The notes under the pieces are model-generated. The model searched no databases and was not told the DNA's origin. It worked only from the letters and a program-made list of their open reading frames with translations. Both the position numbers and the translations under genes were made by a program. This document shows positions 7,449 through 16,767 of a stretch of DNA of 59,749 nucleotides, piece by piece; position 1 is the stretch's first letter, and each line of letters starts with the position of its first letter. This DNA comes from a virus, in the IMG/VR virus record IMGVR_UViG_3300021961_000103, positions 1-59,749 of that record, one strand, 5' to 3'.

Positions 7449-8773
7449 TTTATCTCCCAAAATTTCCTGTATGTTGGTTCTATTTCTAAAAAGTCTGTGT
7501 TTCTCACTTTGTCTATGGCAGTGATGTACCTTTTGAAATTGTTAAAATATGTTTGCCAGTTCGGTAGCTCAGGCTTGTTGAGATTGACCTTCAACTTGTC
7601 TATCCCCGCTTGATAACTTCTGTTGAACTCGCCCGGCCATGGCATGTCTTCGTGTATGTCCTGTATCATGTCGTATGCTTCTTTCCTCATTTCATTGTTC
7701 AATGCTCCAAGGCTGAGATATTCCGGCTGGCTCACTGTGTTGGAGAATGAGAAGGTGCAATAATCCCTGTACTTCTGTAGCCAATCCCAAGTTGCCCTGA
7801 TGTTGAATATGTTTGTGGCCATGCTTGTAAATGTAACACAAATTTCGTTGTTTCGCAAGTTTGCGTATTTGAATATCATCTTCTCGAGATCGTCTATCTT
7901 GTACTGCTTGCCACCTCTACAATACTCATACATTTCACCGACTCCCTCGATGCTGATGTAGAGCATCACACTTTCAAACTGTCCTAACAGGTCCATGAAT
8001 TCCTCGTCGTTCACTGTGGCGTTGGTCGAAATGTCTATGGTGATCTGGCTGTTCCAACCAAGATCGATCAATTTTTTGAGGATGATCTTGTTCTTGGCTT
8101 CGTATGTGGGTTCACCGCCACGCAGTGCAACATATCTTAGATTCTTAAAGTACTCTGGAAATTGGAATATCTTATCAATCACATCAGTTTCCATGCTGTA
8201 CACACCAAACCTGTTCATCCTCAAATCCTTGATGTCAGACTTTTGAAGTTTCTTTTCGTCGGGTATCCATCCTGTGCTGACGGCTCCTCTGCAATGTACA
8301 CATTTTAAATTACACTTGTTTGATGTGCTGATATCGAGATAAAGGAAATTGGGATTATTGTAATCTGTCACTTTGGGTCTTAGGGTGAGATTCCAGCCTT
8401 GGTCGTCTGTGATCGGTTCCATTTGATTCCGTGGCATCCTGTACATAAAAAAAGTGTCATAGAATCTTCTACGACTGTGGCCTATCATCTTGTCTTTGTT
8501 TGCACAATCAACACACCCAGGATTTATCTTCCTGTCTATCTGATCCTGCCTCAGTTGTTTCCAAGTGTCGCCTTCCCAGATTTCCTTGAGAGACTGTTCA
8601 TGCAGATTGCCTAATGCCAATCTGTACACAGAGTCCGTGAAAACATCTCCATTGGGATCTATTGTGAGGCACAAGAATGGAGCGATGCATCGAGGTGATG
8701 GTTGCAGTAGAGTGCCGTCGGTATGACCCAACGAGTCTAAAAGTATGTCATATTTTAATTGGCTCTTAAGCAA
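7445..8773 (-). CDS. Radical SAM enzyme C, N-terminal SPASM-like domain with lost cysteines
   Basis: A 442-residue protein that starts with TTG. AGAGGA lies ~6 nt upstream and no ATG occurs before residue 96, so TTG is the likely start. The N-terminal domain is plainly SPASM-like: C29, 'IDPNGDVF', 'LGNLHEQSLKEIW', 'LRQDQIDRKINPGCVDC' (C87, C90). The Cys pair that normally follows 'DxxGxV' is replaced by Thr-Asp-Ser, so the auxiliary cluster may be lost or changed. The radical SAM motif is intact: CNLKCVHC (C154, C158, C161), then 'RGGEPTYE'. It overlaps the amidinotransferase gene by 8 nt. Confidence 0.92.
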   Translation of the reverse strand: MLKSQLKYDILLDSLGHTDGTLLQPSPRCIAPFLCLTIDPNGDVFTDSVYRLALGNLHEQSLKEIWEGDTWKQLRQDQIDRKINPGCVDCANKDKMIGHSRRRFYDTFFMYRMPRNQMEPITDDQGWNLTLRPKVTDYNNPNFLYLDISTSNKCNLKCVHCRGAVSTGWIPDEKKLQKSDIKDLRMNRFGVYSMETDVIDKIFQFPEYFKNLRYVALRGGEPTYEAKNKIILKKLIDLGWNSQITIDISTNATVNDEEFMDLLGQFESVMLYISIEGVGEMYEYCRGGKQYKIDDLEKMIFKYANLRNNEICVTFTSMATNIFNIRATWDWLQKYRDYCTFSFSNTVSQPEYLSLGALNNEMRKEAYDMIQDIHEDMPWPGEFNRSYQAGIDKLKVNLNKPELPNWQTYFNNFKRYITAIDKVRNTDFLEIEPTYRKFWEIK

Positions 8774-9821
8774 AATAATCCTCTTGATTGCCTTCTCTCA
8801 CAAGATCCTGTGTGACACAGTGTATGCCGCCATCCCAAAAATATTGATGTCTGAACTTCCAATATATAGGGGTGATGCCATGCTTCTCCATCCTACGGAA
8901 TGCGTACTGATTCTTGCCTGTGCAGATTACTGTGGATTCGTCTATGGAAAACACATTGACATCGAACACAGTTTCTTCCACACAACCTATCCAATGCGAG
9001 AACCATTCTTGGATGAAGTTTTTGTAGTATCTCTGTTTTTTCATGTACTGTATTTCATTTGGCAGTTCGGTTTCGGATCTGACTTCGATGATGTCCCAAT
9101 CCTGCAACTTCTCTGGAACCCAATTCCTGTTCCAGGTCATCAACACACCGGGTTTTAACAGTGCAATTTTGCCGTCCGCGTGGCCGCCAGTTGGAATCTT
9201 TGTCCATCTGAATTGATCGCCCAACTCACGTTGTAGCCATTCTATGCCTGCTGAAGTGCCTTTGCCTTTGACGAAATCAACATCGCCGGGAAGGCTGTAA
9301 AATAGATCCTTGCCACATTTGATGACATTTGCGGCATGATAAAAGATTTGGCTGTTGTTCATGTCTTTGTATGGGATCTTGTCTGTGGTCACATACGGCA
9401 TCGGCATGCTCAGCCATCTCATACCCCTGTCATACAACGATCTGCTGATGGGTTGATATGCCAGGTTCTCAAAGAATCTTCCAGCATCACCGGTGAAGTG
9501 TTCAACCACATTGGAACCATACACTCCCATTATGTCCCTTGGCATCAATGGGTGATTTGGAAACCAAGATTTCATCCATGGTGTGATCACTGTTTGTTCT
9601 TCACTGAAATTGAATATTTGTTTGGGTCTGTGTACAGTCACACCTGCTTGTTTTAAAATACCACACAGCGTTTCCAAATCTTCGTTGGTTTCCTCAAAGA
9701 CTCGTTTGAACAGATCTCTTGCTTCAAGATCTTCAACATGATCAAAATTAGATGTTTCAAATGCTGATCCAACCAATACTTCTTTTAACGGTTGGAATTC
9801 TGTGTAGGTCGCTATGGTCAT
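8766..9821 (-). CDS. Amidinotransferase (glycine/inosamine amidinotransferase family)
   Basis: A 351-residue protein that aligns by eye along the whole family: the N-terminal 'EFQPLKEVLVG', then 'AANVIKCGKDLFY' (163-175), then 'GIEWLQREL', then 'GGHADG' (H214, D216), and the C-terminal 'GGIHCVTQDLVR' with the nucleophile Cys C335. These enzymes move the amidino group of arginine to an amine, as in creatine, streptomycin and saxitoxin pathways. One oddity: by my alignment, the acidic residue that helps the catalytic His in human AGAT is His (H162) here. It overlaps radical SAM D by 4 nt at its start (ATGA). It would add a guanidino group to an amine in the putative pathway product. Confidence 0.88.
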   Translation of the reverse strand: MTIATYTEFQPLKEVLVGSAFETSNFDHVEDLEARDLFKRVFEETNEDLETLCGILKQAGVTVHRPKQIFNFSEEQTVITPWMKSWFPNHPLMPRDIMGVYGSNVVEHFTGDAGRFFENLAYQPISRSLYDRGMRWLSMPMPYVTTDKIPYKDMNNSQIFYHAANVIKCGKDLFYSLPGDVDFVKGKGTSAGIEWLQRELGDQFRWTKIPTGGHADGKIALLKPGVLMTWNRNWVPEKLQDWDIIEVRSETELPNEIQYMKKQRYYKNFIQEWFSHWIGCVEETVFDVNVFSIDESTVICTGKNQYAFRRMEKHGITPIYWKFRHQYFWDGGIHCVTQDLVREGNQEDYFA

Positions 9822-11026
9822 ATTCTGTATTCCTCTAATTGTGGTGCTATGTTTTTCAATGACTGTTTGGTGTATTTGTCAATCGCTGTCATCCTGTTCC
9901 AAAACTCCTTCCAGTACGGTATATTATAACTTTTAGAATTCAAATATGCAAGAATAAACTGCTTTTGTGATTGTGAGAGATCGGTTGAATTTTGGATCAC
10001 TTCATTACACTTAACTTTGGCTTCATCAGGCATTATGGTTGCATCCAAATAGGACGGTCGTTGTACGAAGTCGAAGGATATGTTCTCAGTTGTGATTGTC
10101 TTGCTCCATTTTACCAATTCATCGATCTTCCACACGTTCAAAAGGCTAATGGTAGAATGTATTCTCAGTTCAATGTTTGCGTCCAGTGATTTGTACCAAT
10201 CGATCGTGTCTTGGATCGTATCGAAGTTGCTACCTATCCGTTGGTATTCGTTGACCTCTCCGTAACCATCGATGCTACAAACGATTTCTATCTTTTCCAT
10301 TTGTTTCCAATAATCTACCACTTGCTTGGGTGGTCGTTTGGTGGCATTGGTGTGATACACCAATTTTATCTTGTTGGGTTGTTTGCTGTCCTTCATCAAT
10401 CTTTCCAAGAACACCAAGTGATCCGGAGTGATCATTGGTTCTCCGCCAAGTATCTTGACTTCGATGAGGTCACTGAGATCCAGTTTGTCTAAGAGTGATA
10501 AATCAAAGCTCACAGGACTGGTCTTGGCACGCCCGGTTTCGTCCAAATATTCTTCGGGCACAACTTGATTGTCTGTGATACCAGCGGGTATAAATGCATT
10601 ATTGTATAGATTTGCCCATTGGCTGGACTGCATTATATCACACATCCTGCATGATAGGTTGCATAAATTTGAAAAGAAAATCTCCAAATACTTGAGATTG
10701 AATCCTGCTTGGTGATCGATCTCATCTATGCCCAGTCGGTCGAACATGAGCGTCCTATAACTGTACCCTTTGTGCTCTTCTTCACGCCAACACTTGTTGC
10801 AACCGGTTAATTTTTCCCCGGCCAACATTCTCTGCCTTATGTCTTCGAAGTAACCTCTCTGGCTTACAGCGAGTTCTGGCTGTTGGAACTTGTGTTTGCG
10901 ATATTCCGAATCACTGCCCAGTCTAAATCTACAACAAGGCATTGTGATAAATCCGTCAGGATGAGTACTGACTGCGAAGTGCATCCAAGGTGCCGCACAA
11001 ACTGTTGATGGTACTTTAGATGTCAC
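9818..11026 (-). CDS. Radical SAM enzyme D with N-terminal twitch/SPASM domain
   Basis: A 402-residue protein. The start is GTG, because the first ATG falls after C10 of the auxiliary domain and would remove a ligand. Auxiliary Cys: C10 ('VCAAPWMHF'), C31-C32 ('MPCCRF'), C76/C79 ('GCNKCWREEEHKG'). Core motif: CNLSCRMC (C122, C126, C129), then 'LGGEPMI'. The N-terminal plan matches enzymes B and E, so these three form a subfamily made by duplication or stepwise acquisition. It overlaps its neighbours by 11 and 4 nt. Confidence 0.93.
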   Translation of the reverse strand: MTSKVPSTVCAAPWMHFAVSTHPDGFITMPCCRFRLGSDSEYRKHKFQQPELAVSQRGYFEDIRQRMLAGEKLTGCNKCWREEEHKGYSYRTLMFDRLGIDEIDHQAGFNLKYLEIFFSNLCNLSCRMCDIMQSSQWANLYNNAFIPAGITDNQVVPEEYLDETGRAKTSPVSFDLSLLDKLDLSDLIEVKILGGEPMITPDHLVFLERLMKDSKQPNKIKLVYHTNATKRPPKQVVDYWKQMEKIEIVCSIDGYGEVNEYQRIGSNFDTIQDTIDWYKSLDANIELRIHSTISLLNVWKIDELVKWSKTITTENISFDFVQRPSYLDATIMPDEAKVKCNEVIQNSTDLSQSQKQFILAYLNSKSYNIPYWKEFWNRMTAIDKYTKQSLKNIAPQLEEYRI

Positions 11027-12425
11027 GGAATATGTCCTTCATTTCCGGAAAGGTGTCTGCAAAAGAGTTTGATCTGTGAGCATCGTTCAATTGCAAGAAC
11101 TCTCTTGTCTGTGGCAGCCTTTGGCTCCAGTCTTCCGATTCCATGAAAGATAGCATTCCTTCTAATCTTTTGATGCCATAGTTTGCATCACGCCATTCGC
11201 TGTGTTCGACTTTGCCTTCGTGCCATGTTGGAATTCCCTTTTCCCAATTCTTTTCCCACCATGGATACCATGCTTCATACTTGTCTCTGCATTTCTTCTT
11301 GAACCACTCGGGCAATACTTTGACATTGAGATGTCCCGGCCAATACACAAAATGATAGTTGATACCACCTGCACCAAACGGCCACATGTTAATTTTATTA
11401 AATCCCTGTTCAAGTTTCCATTGGATAAAGTCTGGAATGTAATAGATGTTCAGCAGTTGGACTGCACACGCCACTGTGACTTCTACGTTGTTTGTGGTTT
11501 GTTTGTCCAGTATGTGGAACACTTCTTCTGTGCGTTTCCACTTGGAAGGATACCTTATGTATTCATTCATTGCACCTATCGAATCAACCGAGTAGTGGAA
11601 TCGAACTTTCCTAAACTTGCTCCATAGTTCGAACAAGTCATCACGCCATTCAACACCATTGGAGTTGTATCGCAATTCGATCCTGTCATTGTGACCTTGC
11701 CTGATGATCTCTTCTAATATCTCATAATGTTCCTCAATGATCAAACTTTCTCCGCCAGCGAAGTAAACCTGTTTCATGTGTGGAATTTGATCATAGAACT
11801 GCTTCCAGAATGTAGGATTGTTCTTGTGCCAATTGTAGGATGAATTGTTGGTGGATCCTTTGTTCTCCCACTGCATGATTTCTTTAAGTTCGGGATTCTG
11901 CACCTTGGGGAACACTGCCTTCCAGTCCTTGATCCAACCCGAAGAATCATGTGGTGAACACATGATGCAGGCCAACTGGCATTTGGTGCCGAATCTCAAA
12001 TCAATGTATTCCAAACGCGGCGGTACTTCTCCTTCGGGAGTTGTGTCTTTTATCAGAGTCTCGAGATCGGCACCGTTGTTCAGCCAATACTCTGTTTCCC
12101 ATTGCCTTTTGCTTCTGTGTCCTGCGGCCTCTTCCTTATAACATTTCAAACATGATGGCGGTTGTTCGCCTGCCAACATCTGTTTGCGAACATTCTTCAT
12201 GTATGTAGAATTCCAAGAAGAAAGGAAATCACTCACATTCAAATTGTTTGGTCTACCCTCTTCGTCTTTGAGGATGCCTACCTGTCCTCCATGCTTTTTG
12301 TCATTTGTGGCCCCCACGGAAGATGCATTGGCTGTGCAACACACACGCATTGACCCATCCGGTCTCGTGGATAGATGCATCCATGGCAGTATGCAGAAAG
12401 TGTTAGAAGGAAGTTTATTTGACAT
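11016..12425 (-). CDS. Radical SAM enzyme E with N-terminal twitch/SPASM domain
   Basis: A 469-residue protein. Auxiliary Cys: C11 ('FCILPWMHLST'), C29-C30 ('RVCC'), C92/C95 ('CLKCYKEEAAGHRSKR'). Core: CQLACIMC (C149, C153, C156), with 'FAGGESLI' in place of the usual GGEP. Trp and aromatic residues are frequent in the last 150 residues, where these enzymes usually close over the substrate. Closest in plan to enzyme B: both carry 'CxxC...EExAGxxSxR' and an 'IDLRxG' strand leading into the core Cys. It overlaps enzyme F by 11 nt at its start. Confidence 0.93.
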   Translation of the reverse strand: MSNKLPSNTFCILPWMHLSTRPDGSMRVCCTANASSVGATNDKKHGGQVGILKDEEGRPNNLNVSDFLSSWNSTYMKNVRKQMLAGEQPPSCLKCYKEEAAGHRSKRQWETEYWLNNGADLETLIKDTTPEGEVPPRLEYIDLRFGTKCQLACIMCSPHDSSGWIKDWKAVFPKVQNPELKEIMQWENKGSTNNSSYNWHKNNPTFWKQFYDQIPHMKQVYFAGGESLIIEEHYEILEEIIRQGHNDRIELRYNSNGVEWRDDLFELWSKFRKVRFHYSVDSIGAMNEYIRYPSKWKRTEEVFHILDKQTTNNVEVTVACAVQLLNIYYIPDFIQWKLEQGFNKINMWPFGAGGINYHFVYWPGHLNVKVLPEWFKKKCRDKYEAWYPWWEKNWEKGIPTWHEGKVEHSEWRDANYGIKRLEGMLSFMESEDWSQRLPQTREFLQLNDAHRSNSFADTFPEMKDIFRDI

Positions 12426-13764
12426 TGTTATTATTATAGTACATTTTGAGCTCAGGATAAAAGTCTAAAGTTTGCAAGTTTGTTTTTTTATCGTGCAATT
12501 TGCACCAACCGATGACTTCATGATGTATATTTTCTCCATAACTTTCTGTGTTCAGCAGGTATGTCTTGCATTTATCAGTCATTCTAACCAAACCATTGGA
12601 ATATTTTCCATCTTTGTTCTGCAACACTTCATTCATCTGCGACAATGCTGATTGTTTGAGAGGATCTGATAGATACCTCGAACTGGTTGGTCCTAAGATT
12701 ACAATGCTCGAGTTTGGTTCGAGGGCCATGTCCTCCCATGTGTCTGCAATTTCTTTGTACCGCAGTGCACCGAAAAGGCTGAACGTAAGATGTCCTATCA
12801 CGCTGACTTGCGAACATTCATTCTTAATTTTCTTAATGTTGCTGGCGACCAAATTCCAGTCTCCATTTCTCCTGAAATATTTGTATGTGGATGGAGGACA
12901 GTCTATGCTTACATAAATGGATACCTTTTTGAATTTCTTCCAGTGATCAAAATATGCAGTGATGTCTTTTATGTTCAAATTCGAATGGATATCCAAGGAC
13001 TTTGTAGAACAATTTTTACTTTTTACTATTTCGTCCATTAATGGCTTGTAGTATGGATCCAGCAACGGCTCACCGCCCGAAAAAGTAATGAGTTTTGAAT
13101 TCTGTAGCGTCTTGACTATCTCGTCGAAATGTTTGGCAGTGCTGTGTTGATGATCATTGAAGAACTGCATGATATTTTCAGCGTTCGCATCGGGATGAAT
13201 CGCAATGCCAACTTCTCTGGCTTTATCAATATTTTCTTGATTGGTGTAGAAATTTAGCCACTGAGTGGAAGATCTATGATCGCAATGCATACATCTCAGA
13301 TTACAGAAATTAGACAATCTCATTTCTACATGGTCAAGATTGTTGGGTTCAATCGAAGAGATGTCTGCCTTTGACAGTGTTTCAATCAAGCTTTCGAACC
13401 TTGCGTGCCCCATAATGTTGTACTTGTCCACCAAGTTTCTCAATCTATGTGAATACACATTGTGATCTTCGTGCGTGTAACAAGTTTCACAATTTTTCTG
13501 TGTGCTTACTATGTCTCCAATCCTGTGTGATTTCCTCAATTTCTGATATTCTTCATTATTGAATTGCTCGAACACAGAATTAGTCCTCCAATTTCCCATT
13601 TTAGACTTGCCTTCGAAACAGGAATGCATCTCCCCGGACTGATCATAATCCAAGTGCATGTAAGGAGCCAAGCAAAATGTTTGGGGTGATAAATTGTATC
13701 TCTCCAGAATTTCCTTGATTATTCCGACCTTAAGATCTTCGCTCAATTTTTTTGTCTCAGTCAT
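12415..13764 (-). CDS. Radical SAM enzyme F with N-terminal SPASM domain
   Basis: Start chosen at the ATG at 13764 (449 residues), with GAGGGAG 8 nt upstream; a GTG two codons earlier sits too close to that site. The N-terminal region is a textbook SPASM layout: C31 ('FCLAPYMHLDYDQSGEMHSC'), C49, then 'MGNWRTNSVFEQF', then 'LRK', then C92/C95 ('CETC'). The core follows: CNLRCMHC (C154, C158, C161) and 'SGGEPLLDPYY'. A SPASM domain in front of the core, instead of behind it, is the striking feature. It follows the detached SPASM fragment and overlaps it by 8 nt. Confidence 0.93.
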   Translation of the reverse strand: MTETKKLSEDLKVGIIKEILERYNLSPQTFCLAPYMHLDYDQSGEMHSCFEGKSKMGNWRTNSVFEQFNNEEYQKLRKSHRIGDIVSTQKNCETCYTHEDHNVYSHRLRNLVDKYNIMGHARFESLIETLSKADISSIEPNNLDHVEMRLSNFCNLRCMHCDHRSSTQWLNFYTNQENIDKAREVGIAIHPDANAENIMQFFNDHQHSTAKHFDEIVKTLQNSKLITFSGGEPLLDPYYKPLMDEIVKSKNCSTKSLDIHSNLNIKDITAYFDHWKKFKKVSIYVSIDCPPSTYKYFRRNGDWNLVASNIKKIKNECSQVSVIGHLTFSLFGALRYKEIADTWEDMALEPNSSIVILGPTSSRYLSDPLKQSALSQMNEVLQNKDGKYSNGLVRMTDKCKTYLLNTESYGENIHHEVIGWCKLHDKKTNLQTLDFYPELKMYYNNNNVK

Positions 13765-14008
13765 GGTCACACTCCCTCTTACATTCTATGTCTACTTTGG
13801 TCTCATCGTTCCAATGTTCTGTGTTGTAGTGCTTTGTGAATGCTTCATGATTTAAAATTTCTTCCAAGGTGTGATGATCCAGACTGTTCCAATCTTTTGG
13901 TAATGACTGTAGATAATCACCTCTACGGTTGGTACACACCCAACAACAAGGCCACACCGTGTTGTCATAGTTGATCATTAATTTTTTTGATTTACATTTA
14001 ATATTCAT
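13757..14008 (-). CDS. Free-standing SPASM-like fragment, partner of radical SAM G
   Basis: An 83-residue protein that matches the C-terminal end of radical SAM H: 'CKSKKLMINYDNTVWPCCW' corresponds to 'CKVAKSKSIYVSAEGLVLPCCW' positions in H, followed by a spacer and Cys near the end (C75 and C79, 'CKREC'). These are auxiliary-cluster ligands without a catalytic core. The core is in the gene just upstream, whose stop overlaps this ATG by 11 nt in another frame. Either an ancestral single gene was split and is now a two-subunit enzyme, or ribosomes shift frame at the overlap. A sequencing or assembly indel is the other explanation. Confidence 0.8.
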   Translation of the reverse strand: MNIKCKSKKLMINYDNTVWPCCWVCTNRRGDYLQSLPKDWNSLDHHTLEEILNHEAFTKHYNTEHWNDETKVDIECKRECDHD

Positions 14009-14678
14009 CTGTCAAATAACTGTACTCTTTTTGTTTAGCTTTTACAAACTCTATGATGTCGGGGTTCTTGACTGTGTACCTGTGCCAGTGTCTTTTGTTC
14101 AATTTGAAGTCAAATCTTATGCCGTTTGCCTTGCAGTAGTTGGCAACTTCATCGATCTGGTGGTAGTTGTGATTGAATATCAACATCTGCCAATTGCAGT
14201 TACCCGGCCACAGATTGTATTTGGCGAATGTTGTGCAATTTTCTTTGGCCTTTTCAAAATCAACATCAATCCTGTAGATGGAGTTGGTCGATTGATCAAA
14301 ACCGTCGATAGAGAAATTTATGTAGAGATTGCCTTCGTATTTTTCCGCCATTTTCTTGTACCAATCCTTGTCACGCACACCTCCGTTGGTGTCAACTTGC
14401 ACCAACATGCCCTTCTGCAGGATGGCGTAGTCTATGGCTTCTTCTATGTGTGGGTGCATCATGGGATCGCCATAATCGCCACAGAAGTGTATGCTCCTTA
14501 TTTCAGTTTTGTCCAATTGATCGCACAGTGTCTTGAACTTGTCTATATCATAGTGCCACAGTGGCAAACTTTCTTTTTTCTTGCCGGTTTTTTTATCTGT
14601 CCTCATGCACAATGGACAATTCGCATTGCAATAAGTGGTGAAGGAAACTTCTAATATTTTCAAACCCTTCCAGTTCAT
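13998..14678 (-). CDS. Radical SAM enzyme G, catalytic core only
   Basis: A 226-residue protein with the motif CNANCPLC (C17, C21, C24) right at the N-terminus. In the SAM-binding position it has 'CGDYGDPMMHPH' instead of GGEP, as in enzyme H ('CGNLGDA'). It resembles H over its whole length ('NTNAG'/'DTNGG', 'FSIDGF'/'FSVDGL', 'LIFNHNYHQIDE'/'LIFEHNQHQVEE') but stops where H continues into its SPASM domain. The missing part is encoded by the next gene. The ATG at 14678 overlaps the preceding stop as TAATG. Confidence 0.9.
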   Translation of the reverse strand: MNWKGLKILEVSFTTYCNANCPLCMRTDKKTGKKKESLPLWHYDIDKFKTLCDQLDKTEIRSIHFCGDYGDPMMHPHIEEAIDYAILQKGMLVQVDTNGGVRDKDWYKKMAEKYEGNLYINFSIDGFDQSTNSIYRIDVDFEKAKENCTTFAKYNLWPGNCNWQMLIFNHNYHQIDEVANYCKANGIRFDFKLNKRHWHRYTVKNPDIIEFVKAKQKEYSYLTDEY

Positions 14679-15679
14679 TACAGTATCTTTTCCTTTGTGT
14701 TTGTAAAGTGGGCGAGTGGATTGAAACTTTTCATTATGATCTCTCCCGCTCTGAATCTCGAATTCACGTACTTGTCTCGCGAAAATATCAACTCGGCGTG
14801 TTTCTTTATGTTGTCTTCTGTTATTCTTTCAACATCATTTTCGTTTATGCTGTCTGTCAAAATGTTTTTGTTGGATAGATAACCACTGGGGACAATTATA
14901 GTTCTTTTGTAATACTTGTCGCAGTACGATTTCAATTTTTCTAAACTTGCAGGATTGCGCCATTCACTCATGTGTATGTTCTTGTATCCTTGATTATACA
15001 ACCATGCTTCAGTGATGTTGGCCATTCTCATCCCAATCTTGCTATAATGTCCATCGAAGTGATTGTCATTGTGTATGATTATACCGTAATCCGTACCTTC
15101 ATCATAATTCGTAATGGTGTTGATTTGTTTCTTGCCAAACCTCACCAGTATGCTGACCTTGTCTTCTTTGAGGTGCTTAACGTGATGCCATGAATACATG
15201 GATGTCGCCATGGCGTAGAAAAGATTTGGTTCCAACGGGACTTGTGTTATTTCGTTGAGATTGTCATCCTGCAAAATCACTCCGTCCTTTTCGTATCCAC
15301 TGATGTACAACTGGCCAGTGACCAACCATCTATATTTTTTTTGATCGTTGTGGATTCCGAGTCTGGTGTCTGCATTGTCCCAATGCAGATTGATGTAGGA
15401 ATGATCCGGCTGTAATCTTTGTCCATACAGTGCCTGTGTGACCATATCATACATTTCCTGGTTTGCAAAATAATCGAACAGCCATTGTGCGTCTTTGGTC
15501 AAATCGGTTGGCATAGAATAGTTTCCGTGCAGTGCGTTGTCGTGTTCATGCACTTGGGGATCATCGCAGTATGCCTTTATCTCATCAAACACGATGCTGT
15601 CTTTACAGCGTTGAAAATCTACATCTGGCATGTGATTCTTGATAATCAAATGTGCGTAAGGTTTTTTGTGTACTTCCAT
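14678..15679 (-). CDS. 2OG-Fe(II) oxygenase with extra C-terminal domain
   Basis: A 333-residue protein. The metal triad is readable: 'RLGIHNDQKKYRW' (H110, D112), then a distal His in 'SWHHVKHLKEDKVSILVRF' (H166 or H169), and R180 placed to bind 2-oxoglutarate. This is the prolyl-hydroxylase-like 2OG oxygenase plan. Residues ~190-333 form a second, charged alpha/beta region ('NDNHFDGHYSKIGMRMANI', 'KYYKRTIIVPSGYLS') that is unlike the oxygenase fold; I do not recognise it. The gene starts 4 nt after radical SAM H ends and overlaps enzyme G by one base. Confidence 0.85.
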   Translation of the reverse strand: MEVHKKPYAHLIIKNHMPDVDFQRCKDSIVFDEIKAYCDDPQVHEHDNALHGNYSMPTDLTKDAQWLFDYFANQEMYDMVTQALYGQRLQPDHSYINLHWDNADTRLGIHNDQKKYRWLVTGQLYISGYEKDGVILQDDNLNEITQVPLEPNLFYAMATSMYSWHHVKHLKEDKVSILVRFGKKQINTITNYDEGTDYGIIIHNDNHFDGHYSKIGMRMANITEAWLYNQGYKNIHMSEWRNPASLEKLKSYCDKYYKRTIIVPSGYLSNKNILTDSINENDVERITEDNIKKHAELIFSRDKYVNSRFRAGEIIMKSFNPLAHFTNTKEKIL

Positions 15680-15683
15680 GTTA

Positions 15684-16760
15684 CTACCTAAATTGCTCTG
15701 TGTAAGGATCCCATTCTACTCCGCACTTCATCGCACAGACTTTGAGTTTGCCTTGTGAACAAGAAGATTGATTCCAACTGTCTTGTATTTGATCGAATAT
15801 GCCACTGTCAAAAACTTTAGATATACCATTCTTTGCATCGAGAACCTGCTTGCCTCCCAATCCGTCGATCAATGACCATATTGGTTCCACCTTGGGATCT
15901 TTGTGCCACCATTTGTACATCCTGCCTGCGGTCCAGCAACAGGGAAGCACCAAGCCTTCCGCCGAAACATATATTGACTTAGATTTGGCCACCTTGCATG
16001 ATATCGGCACAGCGTCATAGTAAGCATCCATCGAACCATACTTGTCGATTATGGACTGTTGTTTTTTGAGTGCTTCGTTTTGATACTTTTCATCGGGTTT
16101 CTTTAATTCAGCAGTGTCATCGCCTTTCCTGTTTTTTGCTTGATGCGATTGTTTGGCATCGCTCTGGGTGGTCACGAATCTACCTGTCTTCTTGGCCACA
16201 AACTTCTCGAACCCTTTTTGCTTGGCAATTTTTTCAGCCTCCTCGACTTGATGTTGATTGTGCTCAAATATGAGGAAATCCCATCGTGCCCTTCCACCTG
16301 CTCCGATGAATGCATCCATGGATTGCTCCACTTTTGACCATTGCACATGTTGCCTATAGATGTGATTGGTGTCTTGCAAACCATCCACTGAGAAGATGAC
16401 GTGTCCATTCTTACCAAGAACCTTTGCTAAATTATCCCACCATTCCGGCTCTCTGGCACCGGCGTTTGTGTTCAAACTCAAATGCATGTTTGGATTGCAG
16501 TTCCTAAAGTACTCGAACACTTCAAGCGTATCCTTTGCCACGATGGCATCTCCCAAATTGCCACACATGTACATCGAATCCAGTTGTTGAACAAAAGAAA
16601 ATGGAAAGATATCCATGCAATCCTTTAGACTTAATTCATCAAGATTGATGTGTGGATTGAGAGCACCCCCATTCTGGTTCCTGTCACACATCGGGCAAGC
16701 CGCTTGGCATTTTTGTGTGATCTCAAGATGTACCTGTCTGATGTCTTGCAATCTATACAT
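15684..16760 (-). CDS. Radical SAM enzyme H with C-terminal SPASM domain
   Basis: A 358-residue protein. Core motif: CQAACPMC (C18, C22, C25). The SAM-binding loop reads 'CGNLGDAIV' instead of GGEP, a variant shared only with enzyme G. The C-terminal domain has 'SCKVAKSKSIYVSAEGLV', 'PCCWTAGRMY', and later 'CSQGKLKVCAMKC', typical SPASM ligands. It is the intact version of the split G pair. It follows the nitroreductase-like gene after an 8-nt gap. A host-type promoter overlaps the end of that gene, with the predicted +1 one base before this ATG. Confidence 0.93.
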   Translation of the reverse strand: MYRLQDIRQVHLEITQKCQAACPMCDRNQNGGALNPHINLDELSLKDCMDIFPFSFVQQLDSMYMCGNLGDAIVAKDTLEVFEYFRNCNPNMHLSLNTNAGAREPEWWDNLAKVLGKNGHVIFSVDGLQDTNHIYRQHVQWSKVEQSMDAFIGAGGRARWDFLIFEHNQHQVEEAEKIAKQKGFEKFVAKKTGRFVTTQSDAKQSHQAKNRKGDDTAELKKPDEKYQNEALKKQQSIIDKYGSMDAYYDAVPISCKVAKSKSIYVSAEGLVLPCCWTAGRMYKWWHKDPKVEPIWSLIDGLGGKQVLDAKNGISKVFDSGIFDQIQDSWNQSSCSQGKLKVCAMKCGVEWDPYTEQFR

Positions 16761-16767
16761 TAAAACT

